Shown piece by piece: positions 9,867-18,801 of a stretch of 41,139 bases of DNA. The stretch is from Opitutales bacterium. Lineage in GTDB: Bacteria; Verrucomicrobiota; Verrucomicrobiia; Opitutales; Oceanipulchritudinaceae. Positions within the stretch are counted from its first letter, which is position 1. Every line of letters begins with the position of its first letter. Where the stretch lies: NCBI GenBank assembly GCA_020831525.1, contig JAFIGH010000040.1:1-41139 (forward strand), written 5' to 3'. A program made the position numbers and the translations under genes. The notes under the pieces are model-generated. The model saw nothing but the letters and a program-made list of their open reading frames with translations, did not search any database and was not told the origin of the DNA.

Positions 9867-11588
9867 TCAAAACGCCGAGGACATGAGTTTTTTGCGAAGG
9901 TGGTTGCGGATCATGATGGCGCCGAGGTTAAGGACGACGACCAACATGATGAGAACAAGGGTGGAGGCGAAGACAAGCGGCTTGGTCGCCTCGGTGTCGG
10001 GCGACTGCAGGGCCACGATGTAGATGTGGAAACCAAGGTGCATGAACTTGCGGTCGAGGTGGACGAAGGGAAACATGCCGTCGATAGGCAGGCTTGGCGC
10101 CAGCGCCATTACGCCGACGAGCAGAAGCGGGGCGACCTCTCCCGCGCCGCGCGCCATGGCGAGGATCAACCCCGTGAGGATGCCCGGACTCGAAGCCGGA
10201 AGGACAAGGCGCTGGATCGTCTGCCACTTGGAGGCACCGCAGGCGAGCGAGCCCTCGCGCACACCGCGCGAGACGGCGGCGAGCGCTTCTTCGGTCGCCA
10301 CAATGACGACCGGCACCGTCATGAGCGCGAGCGTGAGCGACGCCCAGAGAATGCCGCCGGTACCGAAGACGGGCGTGTTGATCGCCACCATGCGCGGGTA
10401 GAAGACTTGGTCGATAACGGCACCGACTTCGTGGATGAAGAAGCCCAGCCCGAAGACGCCGAAGACAATCGAGGGTACCCCCGCAAGGTTGTTGATGGAG
10501 ATGCGCACCGCGCTCACGAGCGGTCCCTGCTTCGCGTATTCGCGCAGGTAGACGGCGGCGAGGACGCCGAAGGGAGTCACCGCGAGGCTCATGAGGATAG
10601 TCATGACAAACGTGCCGAAGAGCGCGGGAAAGATACCGCCCTCCGTATTGGCCTCGCGCGGATAGTCGGTGAGAAATTCCCAAATCTTGAAAAAGAACCA
10701 CCCTACACGCTGGAAAAGGCCCATTTGATTGGGCAGATAGAAGTTGATGATCTCGCCGAGCGGCTGCACACGCTCGATGCCGCCCACCAGTTCGAAGACG
10801 ATGCTGTGCTCGCTCTGCTGCTGCCGGAGGATCTGACTGCGCAGCTCCAGCGGCTGGAGTTCTTCGCGCAAAGATTCGACGGTGGCGAGGCGGCGCTCCA
10901 GCTCCGCCTCCTGCGCGGGCGTGCGTTCGTCGAGCGATCGCAGGTAGCGGATCTCGAGGCTCTCCCGGTTGAAGCGCGTGTTGATGCGCCCCATCTCGCG
11001 GCGCTCGATACGGTGGATTTCCGACCTCCGTTCGCGGACTTCGTCCACCTTGCGGCGAAGCGTCTCGTCGAACCGCGGATCGTCCGCCGGGACAACCTCG
11101 CCCGTACCGAGGCGCAGTTCAAGCGGGCGCGCGATGGCGTCGCCCCACTCTGTCCGCTCAAGGACCATCAATTCCTCCGGATGGGTGATCCGCTCGATAT
11201 CGCCCATATTGAGAAAGGCGAAGTTCTGCGTCGCAAAGACATCGCGGTTGCCCGTGTAGACCATCATCTCCCGCATGTAGTCGGGATCCTGCCGGGCGAG
11301 GTCGACGAGGTCGGCGTCATCGGGACTTAGGTTCTCGACCGTCAGCGCACGGCGCATGGTGATGACGCCGAACAGCTCATGATCGCCGCGGAAGTCGGTG
11401 CGCCCCGTCTCGGTCAGCTCGATCTGCGCGATGCGTTTGGGCCAGAAGTAGTTGAGCCCGTTCCAGACGATGACCCCGAGCAGAAAGAGGATCATGAAGA
11501 GCCCCATGGCGAGACCCACGCCCGTGACCCAAACCCAGATTTCGCCGACGGGTTTGATGTTTTTTCCAAAAGCCGTTTTCGCTTTCAT
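9867..11588 (-). CDS. pstA: phosphate ABC permease PstA with long periplasmic coiled-coil insert
   Basis: A 573-residue permease, about twice the length of E. coli PstA. The first helix (residues about 17-42) is followed by a periplasmic insert to about residue 290. Residues 172-255 of this insert are rich in Glu, Arg and Leu and likely form a coiled coil. The remaining 280 residues are the normal transmembrane domain, with the ATPase-contacting EAA loop REGSLACGASKWQTIQRLVLP and a final helix near residue 550. Enlarged PstA and PstC occur together in several proteobacteria such as Pseudomonas, so this is a known large form rather than a local fusion. The gene lies 42 bases after pstC. Confidence 0.93.
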   Translation of the reverse strand: MKAKTAFGKNIKPVGEIWVWVTGVGLAMGLFMILFLLGVIVWNGLNYFWPKRIAQIELTETGRTDFRGDHELFGVITMRRALTVENLSPDDADLVDLARQDPDYMREMMVYTGNRDVFATQNFAFLNMGDIERITHPEELMVLERTEWGDAIARPLELRLGTGEVVPADDPRFDETLRRKVDEVRERRSEIHRIERREMGRINTRFNRESLEIRYLRSLDERTPAQEAELERRLATVESLREELQPLELRSQILRQQQSEHSIVFELVGGIERVQPLGEIINFYLPNQMGLFQRVGWFFFKIWEFLTDYPREANTEGGIFPALFGTFVMTILMSLAVTPFGVLAAVYLREYAKQGPLVSAVRISINNLAGVPSIVFGVFGLGFFIHEVGAVIDQVFYPRMVAINTPVFGTGGILWASLTLALMTVPVVIVATEEALAAVSRGVREGSLACGASKWQTIQRLVLPASSPGILTGLILAMARGAGEVAPLLLVGVMALAPSLPIDGMFPFVHLDRKFMHLGFHIYIVALQSPDTEATKPLVFASTLVLIMLVVVLNLGAIMIRNHLRKKLMSSAF

Positions 11589-11630
11589 TGCCGTATTTGC
11601 GGTGGTGATTCTGCGGTGCGGGCGCGTCCC

Positions 11631-13946
11631 TTACTCGACGGCGCGGTAGCGCTTTCGCAGCCACTGCCGTAGGATTTCCGCAAAGGTGTTGAGCGTGAAG
11701 GTGAAGACGAAGAGGATGAAGGCACACAGAAAGAGCGTACGGTAGAGCGTGCCGTCCTGCTCCGCCTCCGAGATTTCCACCGCGATATTGGCGGAGAGCG
11801 TGCGCATGCCGGTGAAAGGATTGAAGTCCTGCACGACGGAATTGCCCGTCGCCATGACCATGATCATCGTCTCGCCGATGGCGCGCCCGAACCCGATCAT
11901 AAGCGCGGAAAAGATACCCGCCGCCGCCGTGGGGAGGACGATACGGATGGCGGTCTGCCAGCGGCTCGCGCCGAGGGCGAGCGAGCCCGAGCGGAAGGAG
12001 TTGGGTACGTTGCTCAGCGAATCCTCGGAAATTGTGAAGATGATGGGGATGACCGCGAAGCCCATGGCAAAGCCGACGACAAGCGCGTTGCGTGTCTCAA
12101 AATCCCAACCGAGCGCCTGCACCACCCACATGCGGAACGATCCCACGTCCCGCGCAAGGACTTCGTCGTACTGCACAAAGAGCCAGCCTTCCACGACCTG
12201 CCCGAACTGCCAACCCAACCATGCGACCAGCATGGCGGGGAAGAAGACGACGACAAATTCCATCCCCGACGGCACGGTAAGGCGGATCGAGTTGGGCAGG
12301 TTGCTCCACACGTATCCCATGAGGACCGCGCCGACGAAGACACCCATACACGCCAGCATGACCGACGGCACGGCATTGCTTATCAGCGGCGAAAGCCACA
12401 TTCCCGCGAAAAACCCGAGAATAACCGACGGCAACGACGCCATGATCTCCATCGTCGGCTTGACCACTTTCTTCAAAGACGGGCGTAGAAACTGCGATAC
12501 GTAGAGGGCGGAGAGCAGGGCAATGGGTACGGCGACGAACATCGCGTAGACCGTGCCCTTCAACGTGCCGATGATGAGCGGTACCATCGACAGCTTTCGC
12601 TCGAAATCGGCTCCGCCGTCGGACTGCCAGTCGTAGATGCGCCCGGGCCGGCCCTCGTACTGAATGCGGGCGAAATAGGCCGTCATCCCGGCGATAGGGT
12701 GTTCGTCGAGCATGTCCTGCACATGGAGATTGTTCGTCTCGTCAAGGAAAAGGAGGGCGTTGTAGCGCGGGGCGATAAGGGCCTGCCGCGGGAGGAAGCC
12801 GAGGTTATCTTCCCACCGGTGTGCCGTCGTGGTCATGAGCGTGAGCCGGGCGTAGTCGCCCGTGGTCGTAAGGAAGGTCTTGTTGCGGCGGCTGGCGGAA
12901 TAGCCTTCGACGCCGCCCGGCAGCGGATCAAACACCTTGCTCGGGATGAATCGGCGTCCGGAAATTTCTTCGAGAAACGCAAGATTCCACGCCACATGGT
13001 CGCCCGCTTGGTTGAAAAAGAGAATCGTCTGGTCACCCAGCACATACTCCATGCGCGCGAAGAGCGGACCGGAAGGATGGTCTTCCATCGGCGTAAATGT
13101 CTGAATGTGCTCCGCCCGCCCTTCCGCACGCACGCGGAAGTAGTCCACCCGTCCGTCGTCGTAGGCCACAACGATGGCATCAGCCGTGTCGGGGATGAGC
13201 AGTTGCACGGGATGTCCGTTTAGTTTCGGCGTAAGGTCCAGCTGCGCGCCGACTTCGAGCGGCCCCACCCCGAAAGGTGTGCGGCGCTGCGTGAGGATGG
13301 CGAGGTTCACATTGCGGGTGCCGTCGACATCCTGATATCCTGCGATCATCCGCACACGTTCTCCCGCCGCGTAGACCGCGCCCTCCACGGGGCGGCCCGA
13401 CGCACCGAGCTGTATGACCGGCAGCGTCTCGATAGACGGCGCGATCATACGCATGTCCCGCCCGAGCGAATAGTCGGGGGCGTAGTCGATACGCTTTACC
13501 AGCACACGACCGTCCGCGGATGTCAGCACCACGCGGTCGCGGAGGATGTCATGCGTCACCTCGTGGACCGCGAAGTCGCCCGGCACGCCGTTGTCGAGCG
13601 TGAATAGACCGCGGTTGTCGTGCCGCTTCGACGGATCATCGAGATCGACGAAGAATACGTCTCCCTCCTCAGTGACAAAGTACGGGACCTCCAGCCACTC
13701 GTCGATCCCAAAGGAAACGACGGGGCGGTCGGGAAGGGGCAGCGTCCGCTTGTCCGCGATCTCGGCGCCGCGGAAAAGCGGGGCCACCTTGAAGGCAATA
13801 AATACAAAAATGAAGAACACCGCCACAATGATGAGGATGCCCCCGACCATGATGAGGCCGGTCATGAATTTGTCGGCCACCAGCGTGGCGGGCGACACCC
13901 GGAATCGCTCCGGGATTTGCGGCAGATTCGGCTTGTTCGCTTTCAT
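11631..13946 (-). CDS. pstC: phosphate ABC permease PstC with large periplasmic domain
   Basis: A 771-residue permease. A first helix near residues 25-50 is followed by a periplasmic region of roughly 400 residues. This region is made of short beta-rich blocks with repeated FF/VDYFRV-like strands and could be a propeller-like domain. The last 310 residues form the transmembrane domain, with the EAA loop SGSLALGASRWQTAIRIVLP and the following GFGRAIGETMIMV. The ATG at 13946 (MKANKPN) is chosen over a TTG 18 bases upstream; neither has a strong ribosome binding site. It follows pstS after an intrinsic terminator, so expression may come partly from read-through. Confidence 0.93.
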   Translation of the reverse strand: MKANKPNLPQIPERFRVSPATLVADKFMTGLIMVGGILIIVAVFFIFVFIAFKVAPLFRGAEIADKRTLPLPDRPVVSFGIDEWLEVPYFVTEEGDVFFVDLDDPSKRHDNRGLFTLDNGVPGDFAVHEVTHDILRDRVVLTSADGRVLVKRIDYAPDYSLGRDMRMIAPSIETLPVIQLGASGRPVEGAVYAAGERVRMIAGYQDVDGTRNVNLAILTQRRTPFGVGPLEVGAQLDLTPKLNGHPVQLLIPDTADAIVVAYDDGRVDYFRVRAEGRAEHIQTFTPMEDHPSGPLFARMEYVLGDQTILFFNQAGDHVAWNLAFLEEISGRRFIPSKVFDPLPGGVEGYSASRRNKTFLTTTGDYARLTLMTTTAHRWEDNLGFLPRQALIAPRYNALLFLDETNNLHVQDMLDEHPIAGMTAYFARIQYEGRPGRIYDWQSDGGADFERKLSMVPLIIGTLKGTVYAMFVAVPIALLSALYVSQFLRPSLKKVVKPTMEIMASLPSVILGFFAGMWLSPLISNAVPSVMLACMGVFVGAVLMGYVWSNLPNSIRLTVPSGMEFVVVFFPAMLVAWLGWQFGQVVEGWLFVQYDEVLARDVGSFRMWVVQALGWDFETRNALVVGFAMGFAVIPIIFTISEDSLSNVPNSFRSGSLALGASRWQTAIRIVLPTAAAGIFSALMIGFGRAIGETMIMVMATGNSVVQDFNPFTGMRTLSANIAVEISEAEQDGTLYRTLFLCAFILFVFTFTLNTFAEILRQWLRKRYRAVE

Positions 13947-13971
13947 CGAAGAGACGGAATACAATCTTTAA

Positions 13972-14020
13972 GAGAAAAAGAGGGATGCCGGCGCGGCACC
14001 GTGACACACACCGGCATCCC
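13972..14020 (-). terminator. intrinsic terminator/attenuator between pstS and pstC
   Basis: Perfect 10-bp inverted arms GGGATGCCGG (13982-13991) and CCGGCATCCC (14011-14020) enclose a 19-base loop. On the minus-strand transcript they are followed directly by CTTTTTCTCT (13980 down to 13971). It lies 40 bases after the pstS stop and 26 bases before the pstC start. Partial termination here would give more binding protein than permease, as is usual for pst operons. Confidence 0.85.
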
Positions 14021-14060
14021 ATGAGAAAGCAACCTATATTTCCGACTGAGTCGGCAATGC

Positions 14061-15014
14061 TTACAGCTTGTTGCGCTGCTGGACGGCGAATTCACCCGGC
14101 AGCGAGAAGAAGCCCGCGCGCTCCACGGCAGCCTGGCCTTCCGCCGAGAGAGCGTAGCGGAGGAACTCCGCTGTTAGGGTGTCGAGATCCTCACCCGGCG
14201 CCTTGTTGATGTAAAGGAAGAGCAGGCGCGAGATCGGATAGTCGCCGGTCGCGGCATTCGCCGGCGAGGGCTCATAGAGGGTGCCGCCTTTTTCCGAGCC
14301 CACCTTGATGGCCCGCGTGCCGGGCGTGAGGTAGCCCACACCCGAGTAGCCGATGCCGAAGCGGTCTTCGCCGACGGCCTGGACGACCGCCGAAGAGCCG
14401 GGCATTTCCTGGTAGCGCTGGCCGTCGAAGTCACCGCCGCCGAGAGCGATGTTGCGGAAAACACCGTACGTGCCGCTCACGGAGTTACGCCCGTAAACGG
14501 AGACGCGGCGACTGTTCCACTCGCCCGAAAGACCGGCGTCGCCCCACGTGCGGATGGGCGAATGCCCGAGGCGGTTGGTGCTCGAGAAGATCGCGTCGAT
14601 CTCGGGCAGGCTCAGACCTTCGACGGGATTGTCGCGGTGCACAAAGACGGCGAGCGCGTCGATACCGATGGCGACCTCCGTCGGCTTGTAGCCATAACGC
14701 GCTTCGAAAGCGTCAATCTCCGCCGGACGAAGGGGACGGCTGGACGGGCCGATCTGCGCGGTGCCGTCGATGAGCGCCGCGGGGGCCGTGCCCGAGCCCG
14801 CGCCCTGGATCTGGATGTTCACGTTCGGGTATTCATTCTGGAACCCTTCGGCGAGGAGCTGAAGCACCACTGTGAGGGTGTTCGAACCGATCGAGTTGAG
14901 GTTTCCGGAGACGCCGGAAACGCGTTCGTAAGACGGGTAGTCGGCGTGCAGGCCGGTGACGGCGGTGGCGCCGAAAGCGGTGGCCACCGCGAGAGTCTTT
15001 ATCGTATTTTTCAT
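14061..15014 (-). CDS. pstS: phosphate-binding protein PstS
   Basis: A 317-residue periplasmic binding protein with a signal peptide (MKNTIKTLAVATAFGATAVTG, cleaved around LHA). Phosphate-contact segments of the PstS family are visible: SIGSNTLTV near residue 41, QIGPSSRPL near 90, and NSVSGTYGVF near residue 175, where the SGT turn binds phosphate. It delivers phosphate to PstCA. It is the second gene after the O/P porin, with 59 bases between them. That gap contains a single GGTTGTGTG half-match to the Pho box (15039-15047) but no complete repeat. Downstream lies a strong terminator. Confidence 0.94.
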   Translation of the reverse strand: MKNTIKTLAVATAFGATAVTGLHADYPSYERVSGVSGNLNSIGSNTLTVVLQLLAEGFQNEYPNVNIQIQGAGSGTAPAALIDGTAQIGPSSRPLRPAEIDAFEARYGYKPTEVAIGIDALAVFVHRDNPVEGLSLPEIDAIFSSTNRLGHSPIRTWGDAGLSGEWNSRRVSVYGRNSVSGTYGVFRNIALGGGDFDGQRYQEMPGSSAVVQAVGEDRFGIGYSGVGYLTPGTRAIKVGSEKGGTLYEPSPANAATGDYPISRLLFLYINKAPGEDLDTLTAEFLRYALSAEGQAAVERAGFFSLPGEFAVQQRNKL

Positions 15015-15073
15015 AGTATTCAGGTGTTGGATATGTGCGGTTGTGTGCTGTGTGAGGATTCGGCGCGCCGCTG

Positions 15074-16276
15074 CTAGAACTGCATGCGCACGCCGGAGAT
15101 GAAGGTCGTGGAGCGGCCGCGGGCGTCCGTGGCATCGCTGTCGTCCTTGCTCCGGGCGCGCTCGATACCGCCCATGAGCTTCAGGTTGTCGCCGTAGATG
15201 TAGTAGTTGAGACCGAGGTAGAAGGCATCGTATTTGTTGCCCGCGCGGTAGAGGCCCGGCACGCGGTCGGCGTAGCGGTTGGAGCCGAGGTTCACGCCGT
15301 CGTCGCCCTTGATGTTTTCGTAGCGGAAGACCGCCTGGAACTGGCCGGGAATGAAGTAGTAGGACGGCATGATGTAGAAGCCGCGGATCTTGTCGCGGTC
15401 GCCCGTTGTCTTGCCCGTCATGTATTCCGCGCGCACATCAAACTCCTGCGCAACAAAGTGGGTACTGAAGGCCCAGGCGTCCTTGAAGCGGTAGTAGCCG
15501 CGGTCCTTGTCGTTGTGCAGGTAATCGAGGCGGAAGCGCAGACGCATGCCGTCGGCCATCATCTCGTCGAGGTTCAGCCCGGCGCTGGCGTTGAGGAGCA
15601 TGCTGTCGACGTTGGACGCCATGCGACCCGTCGAGACCGATGTGGCGTTGAAGACGCCCACATGGTAGGAAAACATGTCCATCGCACCGTTCACGCGCAG
15701 ACCCAGCGGCTTGCCGCCGTTGAAGAGACCTGTCAGGCGCGAGCGCTCCATCGTAATGATGCTTGCCGAAGAGGTGTTTTCCTCGTGGCCGAAACGCGGC
15801 TTGCCCTTGCCGAAGGCGATGTTCGCCTCGGGGTGGGCGGCGTAGGTGAGCATCGCCGAGTCGAGATCCGTGTCGGAGAGGACGTTGGCCTCCACAAGAA
15901 AGCGCCAGTCTTCGTAGATCTTGCCCTGCACGCCGAGGCGCACGCGCCGCAGCTCGAAAGAGCTGTAGTCGCCCGCGCCGCCGCCGACACCACTGTTGCT
16001 GCCGTCCGCGTAGGCGTACTGCCCCTGGATGCGGCCGCGGATTTTCAACTCGCTGATCGTTCCGCGGTTGGGCGTCACGACGACGCGGTCCGGCGCCGGA
16101 GGGCCGGCGTCGCGAGCCATCTGGGTGCGGACCTCGTCGGCCTGCGCCCGCGTGATCGTGCCGTTGGACACAAGAATATCGAGCAGGGCGTCGTTCTGGG
16201 CGTAGGCCCCGGCCCCGAAGAAGAGCGATCCGGCGAGGACCGCGAATTTGCAGAGAGCACGAAGGTTCGTTCTCAT
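15074..16276 (-). CDS. phosphate-selective O/P-type outer-membrane porin
   Basis: A 400-residue porin with a signal peptide ending near AYAQ. A short helical N-terminal segment follows (LLDILVSNGTITRAQADEVRTQM), of the type that often forms a trimeric coiled coil in OprO/OprP relatives. The rest alternates short polar turns and amphipathic strands rich in Tyr, Phe and Arg (for example YSSFELRRVRLGVQGKIYEDW) and ends in an aromatic residue (VRMQF), the outer-membrane insertion signal. Being the first gene of the pst cluster behind a Pho box, it very likely admits phosphate or polyphosphate under starvation. Exact selectivity cannot be read from the sequence. Confidence 0.9.
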   Translation of the reverse strand: MRTNLRALCKFAVLAGSLFFGAGAYAQNDALLDILVSNGTITRAQADEVRTQMARDAGPPAPDRVVVTPNRGTISELKIRGRIQGQYAYADGSNSGVGGGAGDYSSFELRRVRLGVQGKIYEDWRFLVEANVLSDTDLDSAMLTYAAHPEANIAFGKGKPRFGHEENTSSASIITMERSRLTGLFNGGKPLGLRVNGAMDMFSYHVGVFNATSVSTGRMASNVDSMLLNASAGLNLDEMMADGMRLRFRLDYLHNDKDRGYYRFKDAWAFSTHFVAQEFDVRAEYMTGKTTGDRDKIRGFYIMPSYYFIPGQFQAVFRYENIKGDDGVNLGSNRYADRVPGLYRAGNKYDAFYLGLNYYIYGDNLKLMGGIERARSKDDSDATDARGRSTTFISGVRMQF

Positions 16277-16411
16277 AGTCTGGTTTTTCGGTGTTTGTTT
16301 GGTTTGGTTGAGTCGGAGCGGCCGCGGGCCGCCCGTCCCCGGTCGGCGAGATTCGGGTGCCGGTCAGGAACGGCGGCGATTTATACGGCCGTTCCTTGGC
16401 GTTCTCGCGTC

Positions 16412-16433
16412 GGTTGTGTGACGGTTGTGTGAC
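16412..16433 (-). promoter_or_regulatory. Pho box: two perfect tandem 11-bp repeats
   Basis: GGTTGTGTGAC occurs twice without a gap (16412-16422 and 16423-16433). On the minus strand this reads GTCACACAACC twice. The 11-bp period and GTCA core match the PhoB-binding arrangement known from E. coli (TGTCA-type repeats every 11 bp). A TATAAA at 16380-16385 on the same strand could be the -10 element, 26 bases downstream, giving a leader of about 100 bases before the porin start. This is the likely phosphate-starvation promoter of the porin-pst-phoU cluster. Confidence 0.75.
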
Positions 16434-16498
16434 ATTCACTCCGGCGCGCCTGCGCATGCGCCCGCCAAACTCCCTCTAGCCGCTGCAGCGGCAGGATC

Positions 16499-17017
16499 TC
16501 AGGAACCTTTCCGGTTCTCCGGAAAAAGACCGTCCAACTCGCCGAACGGGTTCTCCGCCAGCGGCTCCTTGCTCGGCGGCAACGAGCGCAGCACCGCCTG
16601 CTCGCAGCGCTCCACCTCTTCACGCAGCACGCGCGGGGAGAGCACCTCCGCACCCATGGCAAACACAGCATTGGCAAGTGCCCGGTCGCCTGTCGCCACG
16701 ACAAAGGCCGCGGGCTCGCCCGCCTCACCGACCCGTCGCTCCATGTAGGCATCGGCCGAAACACCCGCTTCCGTGTAGACAACGCAAACTCCGTCCCCCG
16801 TGCCGACAGCGGGGGGCGCCCCGCCCTCCGCCGGCCCCCGCCCGTCGAAGACAAGCGTGACCTCGCGGCCCGCGCGGTTGTAGAGAACGCGCAGACGCGC
16901 TTCGAGCGCCGCCGCCACCGCCGCCGGCCCCTCCCGCCAATGAATGCTGACATCGCTCCACGCGTGGGCGATGTTCCACCCGTCGACGAGGAGATGAGGT
17001 TGGCCGCGCCTTTCCAT
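16499..17017 (-). CDS. NYN-domain (YacP-like) putative RNase
   Basis: A 172-residue protein starting MERRGQPHLLVDGWNIAHAW. The DGWN near the N-terminus, VTLVFDGRG, then YTEAGVSADAYMERRV and VVATGDRAL give the spaced acidic residues of a PIN-like NYN domain, as in B. subtilis YacP/Rae1, a ribosome-associated mRNA endonuclease. The open frame continues 29 codons further upstream, but the ATG at 17017 precedes the first beta strand and is the natural start. It diverges from the pyrophosphatase gene across 98 bases. RNase activity is inferred from fold; no partner gene is visible. Confidence 0.78.
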   Translation of the reverse strand: MERRGQPHLLVDGWNIAHAWSDVSIHWREGPAAVAAALEARLRVLYNRAGREVTLVFDGRGPAEGGAPPAVGTGDGVCVVYTEAGVSADAYMERRVGEAGEPAAFVVATGDRALANAVFAMGAEVLSPRVLREEVERCEQAVLRSLPPSKEPLAENPFGELDGLFPENRKGS

Positions 17018-17115
17018 TGGACACGGGAGACCGTTGCCGCATCGTGGAATTTGGCAAGCGCCGGACCGGAACGCTTCAATCCGGCGCACCGCCGCTAACG
17101 CCAAGGCCTTCCATC

Positions 17116-18801
17116 ATGCCCAACCACAAACCTGTCTACGTCATCGGTCACCGCAATCCCGACGCCGACGCCATCTGCTCGGCCATCGGATACGCCGCCT
17201 TCAAAAAAGCCTGCGGCGACGAACGCTGCCGCGCCGCGCGCTGCGGCAACTCCAACGAACGCATCGACGCCATCCTCAAGCGCTTCAACCATCCGCTTCC
17301 CCGCTTTCTCGGAGACGTCACTCCGCGTGTGCGCGACGTCATGATCACCGACGTCATCAAGGTCCACCGCGAGGCCATCTGCACCGAAGCCCTCGAACTG
17401 ATCGACCGGCACGACATCCGCGTCCTCCCCGTCGTCGAAGAGGACAACCGCCTCCTCGGTTCCATCTCCGTTTTCGACCTCGGCGACTACTTCATCCCCA
17501 AGCCGAGGCAAGAGCGCGAAATGCGCCGCGTCTCCACCAGCATCGCGAATATCGTGCGCGCCCTCAAAGCCAAGGCGGTGCATATCGTCGAACCGGACCG
17601 CGTGGAAGACCTCTACGTGCGCATCGGCGCCATGGACATACGCTCCTTCGGTAAGTTCTACGGCGACGACATCGAATTGGCGAAGTCGAGCGTCATTGTC
17701 GTGGGCGACCGCTACGACATCCAGCAGAAATCCATCCAGACAGGTGTGCGCCTCATCGTTATCACCGGCGACCTGCCCATCGAAGACGACGTCGTGGCCA
17801 TGGCAAAGGAGCGTGGCGTGAGCATTATCGTCAGCCCCAATGACTCCGCCACCACCTCGTGGATCGTGCGCAGCGCCGGTCGCGTCGAGCGACTCGTGCG
17901 GCGCGAGGTCGTCACCTTCGCGCCCGACGAAAAACTCTCCGTCGTACGCCGCCGTATCGCCGCACGCAAGGACGCCCCCGCCTACATGGTCGTCGACGAA
18001 GAAGAAAAGCTCCTCGGCATCTTCACCAAGACCGACCTTTTCAAACCTTCACCTGTCAGCCTCATCCTCGTCGACCACAACGAGCTGAGCCAGGCCGTGC
18101 CCGGTGCCGACAAAGTCAACATCCTCGAAATCATCGACCACCACCGTCTCGGCAATCCGCCCACACAGCAGCCCATCCTCTTCATCAACAGCCCCGTCGG
18201 CTCCACCTCAACCATCGTCGCCGAGCGTTTCCGCCGCGAGAACCTCACCCCAGATCCCGCCGTCGCCGGCGTCCTCATGGGCGGCATCATCTCCGACACC
18301 CTCAACCTCCGCGGCCCCACCACCACAGAAACCGACGAATCCATGCTCGCATGGCTCTCCGATATCGCCGGATGCCCGCCCGGCGAACTCGCCGAAGTCA
18401 TTTTCTCCTCCGGCTCCGTCGTCCTCAGCAAAAAACCCGCTGACGTCATCCGCGCCGACATGAAGACCTACGAAGAGGGCGACCTGCGCTTCTCCGTCTC
18501 GCAAATCGAGGAACTCGGCTTCGACAACTTCCGCGACCACCGCGAAAAACTCGACGAGGCCCTCGAGGAGATCCGCCGCAACGACAACCTCTTCTTCGCC
18601 GCCCTCCTCGTCACCGATATCAATACCCAAAACTCCCTCCTCCTCATCAAAGGCGACGCCGACCTCATCAACAGCATCCCCTACCCCCGCCGCGACTCAA
18701 GCGACCTCTTCGAACTCAACGGCGTCGTCAGCCGCAAAAAACAAGTCCTCCCCCTCATCGGCACCATCCTCCGCTCCATGGGCGTCGCCGCCGCCACCTG
18801 A
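17116..18801 (+). CDS. ppaC: CBS/DRTGG/DHH-family Mn-dependent inorganic pyrophosphatase
   Basis: A 561-residue family II pyrophosphatase that hydrolyses pyrophosphate to phosphate in the cytoplasm. The N-terminal metal motif is GHRNPDADAICSAIGYA (11-27). A CBS domain follows (about 73-128), then a DRTGG-like domain (about 160-255), a second CBS domain (about 265-310), VDHNE (319-323) and the DHH motif EIIDHHRLGN (338-347). A DHHA2 domain closes the protein, with IRADMKTY at 445-452. The inserted CBS-DRTGG-CBS unit is the form known to be inhibited by AMP/ADP and activated by ATP or diadenosine polyphosphates. The start ATG at 17116 is set by the conserved first strand; the frame is open 33 codons upstream. 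The symbol follows the family name. Confidence 0.93.
   Translation: MPNHKPVYVIGHRNPDADAICSAIGYAAFKKACGDERCRAARCGNSNERIDAILKRFNHPLPRFLGDVTPRVRDVMITDVIKVHREAICTEALELIDRHDIRVLPVVEEDNRLLGSISVFDLGDYFIPKPRQEREMRRVSTSIANIVRALKAKAVHIVEPDRVEDLYVRIGAMDIRSFGKFYGDDIELAKSSVIVVGDRYDIQQKSIQTGVRLIVITGDLPIEDDVVAMAKERGVSIIVSPNDSATTSWIVRSAGRVERLVRREVVTFAPDEKLSVVRRRIAARKDAPAYMVVDEEEKLLGIFTKTDLFKPSPVSLILVDHNELSQAVPGADKVNILEIIDHHRLGNPPTQQPILFINSPVGSTSTIVAERFRRENLTPDPAVAGVLMGGIISDTLNLRGPTTTETDESMLAWLSDIAGCPPGELAEVIFSSGSVVLSKKPADVIRADMKTYEEGDLRFSVSQIEELGFDNFRDHREKLDEALEEIRRNDNLFFAALLVTDINTQNSLLLIKGDADLINSIPYPRRDSSDLFELNGVVSRKKQVLPLIGTILRSMGVAAAT

Noticed and set aside
9900-11330. A 476-codon plus-strand frame, and similar ones at 1915-3408, 3469-5337 and 20118-21614
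   Set aside because: They oppose pstA, the molybdopterin subunit and deoA respectively. Their His/Arg/Asp-rich translations are codon-bias artefacts.
15028-15060. A second Pho box upstream of pstS
   Set aside because: Only one GGTTGTGTG half-match is present; the neighbouring 11-mers do not repeat it.
16479-16492. A 14-bp palindrome after the NYN gene
   Set aside because: It is short, has no T-run, and such GC palindromes are expected by chance in this composition.
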